Source: JAAZGD01 sp964383845
GTDB lineage: Bacteria > Bacillota > Clostridia > Peptostreptococcales > Anaerovoracaceae
Length of the DNA: 64,000 bases
Direction of reading: 5' to 3'
Assembly: GCA_964383845.1 (NCBI GenBank)
Contig: CAYLIF010000006.1
Span: 11,903-75,902 of the forward strand
Positions 58,689 through 64,000 of this stretch are shown here, one piece after another (position 1 is the stretch's first letter; every line of letters starts with the position of its first letter). The notes below the pieces were generated by a model. That model did not search any database, was not told where the DNA came from, and saw only the letters and a program-made list of their open reading frames with translations. Made by a program: the position numbers and the translations under genes.

Positions 58689-60086
58689 ATGAGATTATAT
58701 AATACATTAACTAGAAAGAAAGAAGACTTTATACCCATCGATCCTGAGGAAGTGAAAATATATGTTTGTGGTCCCACGGTGTATAATTTTTTCCATATTG
58801 GGAATGCTAGGCCATTTGTAGTATTTGATACATTAAGAAGGTACATGGAATATATAGGATATAAAGTTAATTTCGTTCAAAACTTTACGGATGTAGACGA
58901 TAAGATAATTAATCGTGCAAAAGAAGAGGGCCTTTCTCCTTCTGAAATAAGCGAAAAATATATACAAGAGTATTTTAAAGATGCAGCAGCTCTTAATGTT
59001 AGACAAGCAACCGTTCATCCCAAGGTCACAGAAAACATAGACTACATTATAGAATTTGTTAAGGGTCTAGTGGACAAAGGATTTGCCTATGAGATTAATG
59101 GGGACGTCTACTTTAATACTCGAGAATTCCAAGGCTATGGTAAATTATCAAAGCAAAATATTGAAGAACTAGAATCAGGCTGCCGTGTAGAGGTTGGAGA
59201 AATCAAGCGTGACCCTTTAGATTTCGTACTATGGAAAAGACGAAAAAGTGAAGATGAAATTGCATGGCTATCACCTTGGGGAATGGGAAGACCTGGATGG
59301 CATATAGAATGTTCTACAATGAGCAAGAGATACTTGGGAGATACAATTGATATACATGCAGGAGGGCAAGATTTAACTTTCCCACATCATGAAAATGAAA
59401 TCGCTCAGTCAGAAGCACAGAATGGAGCTCCATTTGCCAACTATTGGATGCACAATGGTTATATTACAATTGATGATGAAAAGATGAGCAAGTCTAAGGG
59501 TAATTTTTTCACAGTAAGAGATATTCTCCAAAAGTATGATGGTGAAGTGGTTCGATATTTCCTTCTGTCCGCCCATTACAGAAATCCAATTAACTTTAGC
59601 GATACTTTAATGGAGCAGGCTAAAAATAGTTTGTCTAGAATAAAAAATGCAAAATCAAGCCTCCTACATACTATGGCAAACAGTAACTTAACTTTTTCTG
59701 AAGCGGAAAAAAATGAACTAGATAAGTTGAATGCATATAGAGAGATGTTTAAAAAATCTATGGATGATGATCTCAACACCGCCGACGGTATAACTGCTGT
59801 ATTTGAGTTGGTAACGAAAATCAACAGCAAGCTTAAAGAAGGCATGAGCAAGAAATTTGCTGAAAAATCTTTGGCGTTATTACAAGAATTATGCGATGTT
59901 CTCGGGCTCTTACAGAAGGAAGAAATAGAAACAACTGACGAAGAGTTAAAAGCTTTATTAGAGGAAAGACAAGATGCAAGGGATAAAAAGGATTTTAAGC
60001 GCTCAGATGAAATCCGAGATATTTTGAAAGAAAAGGGGATAACCCTGAAGGACACACCTCAAGGCCTTCAAATAATTAGAGATTAA
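58689..60086 (+). CDS. cysS: Cysteinyl-tRNA synthetase
   Basis: Charges tRNA-Cys. 465 residues, class I: HIGH-type motif in CGPTVYNFFHIGNARPF with zinc Cys, KMSKSKGN (KMSKS), zinc ligands further along (ECSTMS, HHENEIAQSE), and a C-terminal DALR domain. The start is preceded by GAGGAG. It leads the operon cysS-mrnC-thyA-folA-rlmB-sigH, as is typical of Clostridia. Confidence 0.97.
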   Translation: MRLYNTLTRKKEDFIPIDPEEVKIYVCGPTVYNFFHIGNARPFVVFDTLRRYMEYIGYKVNFVQNFTDVDDKIINRAKEEGLSPSEISEKYIQEYFKDAAALNVRQATVHPKVTENIDYIIEFVKGLVDKGFAYEINGDVYFNTREFQGYGKLSKQNIEELESGCRVEVGEIKRDPLDFVLWKRRKSEDEIAWLSPWGMGRPGWHIECSTMSKRYLGDTIDIHAGGQDLTFPHHENEIAQSEAQNGAPFANYWMHNGYITIDDEKMSKSKGNFFTVRDILQKYDGEVVRYFLLSAHYRNPINFSDTLMEQAKNSLSRIKNAKSSLLHTMANSNLTFSEAEKNELDKLNAYREMFKKSMDDDLNTADGITAVFELVTKINSKLKEGMSKKFAEKSLALLQELCDVLGLLQKEEIETTDEELKALLEERQDARDKKDFKRSDEIRDILKEKGITLKDTPQGLQIIRD

Positions 60087-60089
60087 ACT

Positions 60090-60470
60090 ATGGCAGAGGT
60101 AAACACCACGGTTTTGGCATATGTAGGAGACGCAGTTTACGAGACCTATATTAGAAGCCATGTATTAAAAACTGGAAAACCCCATGTAGATGTTCTACAC
60201 AATTTGGCGGTTAAGTATGTAAGAGCTGATGCGCAAGCAATGGCCATTAAAAAACTATTTGATAGTTTAAGCCAAGAAGAACAACGTCTTGTAAAAAGGG
60301 CGAGAAACCATAAGAGCATGTCTCGGCCCAAGAATACAGATATAATAACATATAAATGGGCAACGGCTTTAGAGGCTTTGATTGGACGTTTGTATTTAAA
60401 TGAGGACACTGAGCGATTAGAAGAGATTATTTCCATGATTATTGCCTTTGTAGAAAATGAGGAGAAATAA
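60090..60470 (+). CDS. mrnC: Mini-ribonuclease III (Mini-III)
   Basis: A 126-residue dimeric RNase III-like enzyme without a dsRNA-binding domain; in Bacillus it matures the 3' and 5' ends of 23S rRNA. The RNase III signature is AYVGDAVYETYIRSHVL, with the second acidic site in ATALEALIGRLYLNED. It starts 3 bases after cysS and overlaps the next gene by TAATG. Confidence 0.94.
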   Translation: MAEVNTTVLAYVGDAVYETYIRSHVLKTGKPHVDVLHNLAVKYVRADAQAMAIKKLFDSLSQEEQRLVKRARNHKSMSRPKNTDIITYKWATALEALIGRLYLNEDTERLEEIISMIIAFVENEEK

Positions 60471-60682
60471 TGGCTAAAGAAAGAAAAGAAAGAGTAGTAA
60501 GAAATAAAGCCCGAGATGTAATCGGTGATTATTGGAAAACTAATCGAGAAGTAAGCATGATGGATGATGAAGCAACAAAGAATCAAAGGGGGGGACCTCT
60601 TAAGGGATCTGAAAAAATATGGTTGGCCATTATCGCAGTGGGATTAGTGTTGATTGTATTAAAATATGTAGTGTTAAAGTAA
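60470..60682 (+). CDS. Small hypothetical membrane protein
   Basis: A 70-residue protein. Residues 1-48 are charged (MAKERKERVVRNKARDVIGD onward), residues about 50-68 form one hydrophobic helix (IWLAIIAVGLVLIVLKYVVL). No family recognised. The gene overlaps mrnC by one base and is 10 bases from thyA, so it is part of the operon, which supports it being real. Confidence 0.65.
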   Translation: MAKERKERVVRNKARDVIGDYWKTNREVSMMDDEATKNQRGGPLKGSEKIWLAIIAVGLVLIVLKYVVLK

Positions 60683-60692
60683 GGAGCAAATC

Positions 60693-61523
60693 ATGAGTAA
60701 AGCAGATGTTTTATTTGTAGATATGTGTGAGAAAATCTTGAATCAAGGTTTTTCTTCTGAAGGACAAACAGTAAGACCTCGTTGGGAAGACGGTACTCCT
60801 GCTCATACTACAAAGTGTTTTGGTATAGTTAATAGGTATAACCTTGAAGAAGAGTTTCCTGCCTTAACGTTAAGGCCTACTGCAATTCGTTCTGCCATAG
60901 ACGAGATGTTGTGGATATGGCAAAAAAAATCTAACAAGGTCAATGAGCTGAATAGTCGTATTTGGGATCAATGGGCAGACTGTGATGGATCCATTGGCAA
61001 AGCTTATGGCTATCAACTTGGGCTAAAGTACAAATTTCCTCATGGAGAAATGGACCAGGTAGACAATGTGCTATGGCAGTTAAAGAACACTCCTCTTTCT
61101 AGGCGAATTATGACTAACATTTTCAATTTTCAAGATCTAATGGAGATGGGATTAGAGCCTTGTGCTTATAGCATGACCTTTAATGTTACAGGTAATCGAC
61201 TAAACGCTATTTTAAATCAAAGATCTCAAGATATTCTCGCTGCAAATAATTGGAATGTGGTACAATATGCTGTTTTGCTTCATATGTTTGCACAAGTTTC
61301 TGGCCTAGTTCCCGGAGAGTTGGTCCATGTTATAGCCGACGCTCATATCTATGATCGTCATACTTCAATAATAAAAGAGATGATTAGAAGGCCACAATTT
61401 GATGCTCCTAAATTTCATCTAAATCCAGACATTGAAAACTTCTATGATTTTACCCTTGAAGATGTTATTATAGATGATTACCAAAAGAATCCACAGATAA
61501 AAAATATACCGATTGCCATATAA
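60693..61523 (+). CDS. thyA: Thymidylate synthase, ThyA type
   Basis: Methylates dUMP with methylene-tetrahydrofolate. 276 residues. Catalytic Cys lies in LEPCAYSMTFNV, where E. coli ThyA has PCH...QF: the His after Cys is Ala and the Gln is Thr. Other site elements are close: QRSQD for QRSCD, WNVVQYA for FNIASYA with the Asn retained, and DAHIYDRH for DTHLYSNH. The variant still preserves Cys, Arg, Asn, His and Tyr. The start follows AAGGAG. Followed by folA, which regenerates its folate. Confidence 0.88.
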   Translation: MSKADVLFVDMCEKILNQGFSSEGQTVRPRWEDGTPAHTTKCFGIVNRYNLEEEFPALTLRPTAIRSAIDEMLWIWQKKSNKVNELNSRIWDQWADCDGSIGKAYGYQLGLKYKFPHGEMDQVDNVLWQLKNTPLSRRIMTNIFNFQDLMEMGLEPCAYSMTFNVTGNRLNAILNQRSQDILAANNWNVVQYAVLLHMFAQVSGLVPGELVHVIADAHIYDRHTSIIKEMIRRPQFDAPKFHLNPDIENFYDFTLEDVIIDDYQKNPQIKNIPIAI

Positions 61524-61552
61524 TTGGGGTCGGAGAAAGTGAAATCGATTTA

Positions 61553-62056
61553 ATGAAAGCAATTGTAGCTGTTGATAAGAATTGGGCCATCGGAAATTGC
61601 GGAAAATTACTGTGTCATCTACCAGGGGATCTTCAGTATTTCAAAGAAAAAACTAAGGGTAAAGTTGTTCTTATGGGTCGAAAAACCTTTGAATCTTTAC
61701 CAGGTAAAAAGCCTTTACCCCATCGTGTAAACACGGTTTTGTCTTTAGACCCTAACTTTCAGGCTCCCTGCCTAGTTTGTCATACAGAAAAGGCGTTAAA
61801 GAGAGAGCTTGCAAATTATAATATGGATGATGTTTTTGTGATAGGTGGAGAAACTATATACAGACAAATGTTACATCTTTGTGATACTATTTTTGTAACA
61901 AAGATAGATGCAGAATTTGAAGCAGATTCTCATTTCCCAAACTTGGACCAAGATCCAAATTATGAATTGGTTTGGACTAGTAAAGCACGAAACGAAGGCG
62001 GAATTGGATATAAGTTTACAGAATATAAAAAGGTGGAAAATGAAAACCAAGAATAG
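61553..62056 (+). CDS. folA: Dihydrofolate reductase
   Basis: Reduces dihydrofolate to tetrahydrofolate with NADPH, the partner step to ThyA. 167 residues: MKAIVAVDKNWAIGNCGKLL (Met20-type loop region, substrate site), HLPGDLQYFKEKTKGKVVLMGRKTFESLP, VFVIGGETIY and FTEYKK. The acidic active-site residue is the Asp of LPGDLQYF. The ribosome binding site is weak and spaced long (GGAGAAAG). Overlaps rlmB by 17 bases. Confidence 0.93.
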   Translation: MKAIVAVDKNWAIGNCGKLLCHLPGDLQYFKEKTKGKVVLMGRKTFESLPGKKPLPHRVNTVLSLDPNFQAPCLVCHTEKALKRELANYNMDDVFVIGGETIYRQMLHLCDTIFVTKIDAEFEADSHFPNLDQDPNYELVWTSKARNEGGIGYKFTEYKKVENENQE

Positions 62057-63095
62057 TAGAGAGAGATCAAAGGTAGGCAATAAAAATTACAGAACTAAAT
62101 CTCAGGATAGCAAAGCCCCATCCAAATCCGATGGAGCAAGAGGACGATATAAATCAGAGGACAGCAACCTCTCAGCAAAAGATAGTAGAATCACATACAG
62201 AGCTGATGGGTCCAGGGGTAGAAATAAACGTGATGATGCAAGATCTACAAGTGGGACTGGAGGAGCAAGAGGCAAAGATAGATCTGAGGAGACCAGAAGG
62301 ACTAGCAAACCATGGGTTAATAAGGAAGATGCTAGAACCGACGTTTTTGATGAAGAAATGCATCCAGACTTAATAATTGGAAGAAACCCTGTTGCTGAAG
62401 CCATAAAGGCAGGACGAACGGTAGAGAAAATATTTGTAGGTAAAGGTACTGGCGGATCAATTTTGAAAATCATTGGTGAAGGCAAGGATAAAGGAATCCC
62501 CATAATTTACATGGACAAGCAAGGCCTTGACCGTATTGCAGGATGTGAGCAACATCAAGGCATAATTGCTCAGGTTTCTGCATATGTATATAAAACTTTG
62601 GATGACATCTTTGCTTTAGCTAAAGAGAGAGGCGAAGAACCTCTAATTGTGGCTCTTGATAATTTAGAAGACCCCCATAATTTAGGTGCAATTATTAGAA
62701 GTGCAGAAGGTGCTGGGGCCCATGGTGTAATCATACCCAAAAGACACAGTGTGGGAATTACCCAAGTTGTTATTAAAGCTTCTGCGGGAGCAATTGAATA
62801 TATGCCGATAGTAAAAGTCACGAACATAGGAGACACATTACAGGAGTTAAAGAAAAAAGGCCTGTGGATAGCTGCCTGTGATATGGATGGCAAGGATTAC
62901 TCCCAGCAACCGTTAGAAGGGCCACTAACCCTAGTAATAGGTTCTGAAGGTGCGGGCATCGGCCGATTGATAAAGGAACGTAGCGACTTTGTTGTTTCTA
63001 TACCTATGAAGGGCAAAGTAGCTTCCCTTAATGCATCAAATGCGGCTGCTATACTGTTGTATGAAATAAGAAGACAACGTGATAATGGCCTCTAA
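62040..63095 (+). CDS. rlmB: 23S rRNA (guanosine-2'-O-)-methyltransferase, TrmH/SpoU family (RlmB)
   Basis: SAM-dependent 2'-O-methyltransferase acting on rRNA. 351 residues. Residues 1-105 are a low-complexity, basic Ser/Arg/Lys/Asp-rich extension (SKSDGARGRYKSEDSNLSAK; SRGRNKRDDARS). Then a substrate-binding domain (DLIIGRNPVAEAIKAGRTVEKI) and the SpoU knot domain: ALDNLEDPHNLGAIIRSAEG (motif 1), VIGSEGAGIGRLIKERSD (motif 2), VASLNASNAAAILLYEI (motif 3). I start at 62040 after AAAGGTGG, overlapping folA by 17 bases. The target site is inferred. Confidence 0.9.
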   Translation: MKTKNSRERSKVGNKNYRTKSQDSKAPSKSDGARGRYKSEDSNLSAKDSRITYRADGSRGRNKRDDARSTSGTGGARGKDRSEETRRTSKPWVNKEDARTDVFDEEMHPDLIIGRNPVAEAIKAGRTVEKIFVGKGTGGSILKIIGEGKDKGIPIIYMDKQGLDRIAGCEQHQGIIAQVSAYVYKTLDDIFALAKERGEEPLIVALDNLEDPHNLGAIIRSAEGAGAHGVIIPKRHSVGITQVVIKASAGAIEYMPIVKVTNIGDTLQELKKKGLWIAACDMDGKDYSQQPLEGPLTLVIGSEGAGIGRLIKERSDFVVSIPMKGKVASLNASNAAAILLYEIRRQRDNGL

Positions 63096-63133
63096 GATAA
63101 TGGGGTGCTCCTACTGAATAAGAGGGCAAAGCA

Positions 63134-63742
63134 ATGAACACAAAATATGAAAAGTATATAGATGAAGAACTTGTTATTTTAGCACAAAGAGAAGATGGAG
63201 ATGCAGTTGAAGTCTTGATTAAAAGATACAAAGAATTAGTTAGAGGCCAAGCCTATCGTTATTATATATCTGGTAGCGACCGAGAAGATATTATACAAGA
63301 AGGAATGCTGGGAATTTTCAAAGCTATTCTTGGCTATGATAAAAACAAGGAAGCTTCTTTTCGTACATTTGCAGAGCTTTGTATAAAAAGACAAATAATA
63401 GATGCCGTGAGAAAAGGAACGAGAAGGAAACACGATCCCCTAAACGAATCCCTTTCTCTGGACAAGTTTGTAGAAGAAGGAGAAAACTATACCTATCAAG
63501 ATATAATCGGCGATGCAAGGTTTAATTTAGAAGACACCGTTATTCGGAATAATGAAATAGAGCATATAGCCAAGACAGGCAAAGAAATATTTTCTTATTT
63601 AGAATGGACAGTGTTGATGGAGTATTTAAGAGGTGGAACCTATACGGAAATAGCAGCTTCTTTGGGACGTTCGCCAAAGACCATCGACAATGCAATACAG
63701 AGAATGAAACATAAGCTATCTCAGCACTTTCAGCTAAAATAA
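63134..63742 (+). CDS. sigH: RNA polymerase sporulation sigma factor SigH
   Basis: Sigma-70 family factor for the transition to stationary phase and sporulation. 202 residues: region 2 (LIKRYKELVRGQAYRYYISG, DREDIIQEGMLGIFKAILGYD, ASFRTFAELCIKRQIIDAVRK) and region 4 (FSYLEWTVLMEYLRGGTYTEIAASLGRSPKTIDNAIQRMKHKL). Its place between rlmB and the tuf/secE region is the standard one in Clostridia, and it shows the host belongs to a spore-forming lineage. Start follows AGAGGG. Confidence 0.95.
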   Translation: MNTKYEKYIDEELVILAQREDGDAVEVLIKRYKELVRGQAYRYYISGSDREDIIQEGMLGIFKAILGYDKNKEASFRTFAELCIKRQIIDAVRKGTRRKHDPLNESLSLDKFVEEGENYTYQDIIGDARFNLEDTVIRNNEIEHIAKTGKEIFSYLEWTVLMEYLRGGTYTEIAASLGRSPKTIDNAIQRMKHKLSQHFQLK

Positions 63743-63779
63743 TCATCAAGTAGCTGCATTTTGTAGGGCTAAAATAGTG

Positions 63780-63808
63780 TTGACACTTCTTGGTATTTTT
63801 AGTATCAT
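63780..63808 (+). promoter_or_regulatory. Sigma-A promoter of tRNA-Thr and probably tuf
   Basis: TTGACA (63780-63785), 17 bases, TATCAT (63803-63808). The tRNA starts at 63825. Confidence 0.82.
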
Positions 63809-63824
63809 AATCGTTGTATGGTGT

Positions 63825-63901
63825 GCTGATGTAGCTCAGTAGGTAGAGCACTTCCTTGGTAAGGAAGAGGTTCAGCAGTTCGATCCTGCTCATCAGCTCC
63901 A
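63825..63901 (+). tRNA. tRNA-Thr (anticodon GGT)
   Basis: Cloverleaf by eye: acceptor stem GCTGATG/CATCAGC, D arm with AGCTCAGTAGGTAGAGC, anticodon stem CTTCC/GGAAG with loop TTGGTAA (anticodon GGT), T arm with GTTCGATCC, discriminator T and encoded CCA (63899-63901). It lies 47 bases before tuf with no terminator between. Confidence 0.95.
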
Positions 63902-63948
63902 TTTATTAAATATTAAACTTTATATAAAGGTTTAGGAGGAAAAACAAG

Positions 63949-64000
63949 ATGGCAAAAAAGAAATTCGAGAGAAATAAGCCTCATCTCAATATTGGTACTA
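63949..64000 (+). CDS. tuf: Elongation factor Tu, 5' end (partial)
   Basis: The first 17 codons read MAKKKFERNKPHLNIGT, matching the EF-Tu N-terminus (MAKxKFERxKPHxNIGT) that precedes the GHVDHGKTT P-loop. The start follows TTTAGGAGG. The gene runs off the right edge of the window. EF-Tu delivers aminoacyl-tRNA to the ribosome. Confidence 0.9.
   Translation, partial: MAKKKFERNKPHLNIGT

Noticed and set aside
1..64000. CRISPR array, prophage or integrated conjugative element
   Set aside because: No regularly spaced direct repeats, integrase, phage structural genes or conjugation genes were seen; the only mobile element is the IS30 copy.

Overview
The window is chromosomal DNA from a low-GC, probably anaerobic, spore-forming Bacillota, most likely a member of Clostridia. 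The evidence is strong AGGAGG-type ribosome binding sites, sigma-A promoters of the TTGACA-17-TATAAT kind, the sporulation sigma factor SigH, a T-box leader, LPXTG/sortase surface anchoring, an LL-diaminopimelate aminotransferase (DapL) lysine route, and a cysS-mrnC-rlmB-sigH-tuf block. I cannot name the genus. There is no prophage and no CRISPR array; the only mobile element seen is one IS30-family insertion.

Layout. 1-2.1 kb (minus): aroF-tyrA, the start of an aromatic amino acid operon that runs off the left edge, behind a leader with a Phe/Tyr-rich leader peptide and an intrinsic terminator. 2.2-12.2 kb: a FetAB-like ABC exporter, a patatin-like lipase, two GNAT acetyltransferases, a Gly/Arg-rich DUF5320 protein, a MacAB-like adaptor/permease/ATPase operon, a ferritin-like protein and a CopA copper ATPase. 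12.3-17.6 kb: lysine/DAP biosynthesis as two convergent units, dapA-dapB (with a structured leader ending in a terminator) and a TrmB-type regulator-lysA-dapL. 17.7-18.9 kb: the IS30 element. 18.9-25.9 kb: a 1990-residue LPXTG surface protein, its class D sortase and a flavodoxin. 26.0-26.5 kb (minus): a HesB-like lipoprotein gene with an in-frame UGA exactly at the expected conserved Cys position, followed by a SECIS-like hairpin; this is a candidate selenoprotein. 26.6-33.3 kb: a T-box (apparent UAC, Tyr specifier) in front of a sodium:solute symporter, then two tandem acyl-CoA ligase paralogues and an ornithine/alanine racemase-like enzyme. 33.4-35.3 kb: a DMT exporter divergent from a LysR regulator. 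35.4-42.1 kb: greA-lysS-asnS, a two-gene Gate-domain membrane pair and an EF-G-like GTPase. 42.3-47.3 kb: ilvBNCD. 47.3-64 kb: a DUF815 AAA+ protein, a two-component system, CarD, PIN-TRAM, fused IspDF, ProS, a two-gene chromate transporter, NUDIX, cyclophilin, an M23/G5 peptidase, CysS, Mini-III, ThyA, FolA, RlmB, SigH, tRNA-Thr and the 5' end of tuf.

How it fits together. Amino acid supply is a theme: aromatic, lysine/DAP and branched-chain biosynthesis, a putative Tyr-responsive transporter, and four aminoacyl-tRNA synthetases. Three of these units appear to be controlled at the RNA level (aroF attenuator, dapA leader, T-box symporter), while the lysA-dapL unit carries a DNA-binding regulator as its first gene.

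The strongest candidates for something new are (1) the exported HesB-like lipoprotein with a UGA/SECIS signature, (2) the Phe/Tyr leader-peptide attenuator of aroF-tyrA, (3) the dapA leader, which matches no riboswitch I recognise and also encodes a short Lys-containing peptide, and (4) the TrmB-like regulator joined to lysA-dapL. All calls are from reading the sequence; no searches or folding programs were run.
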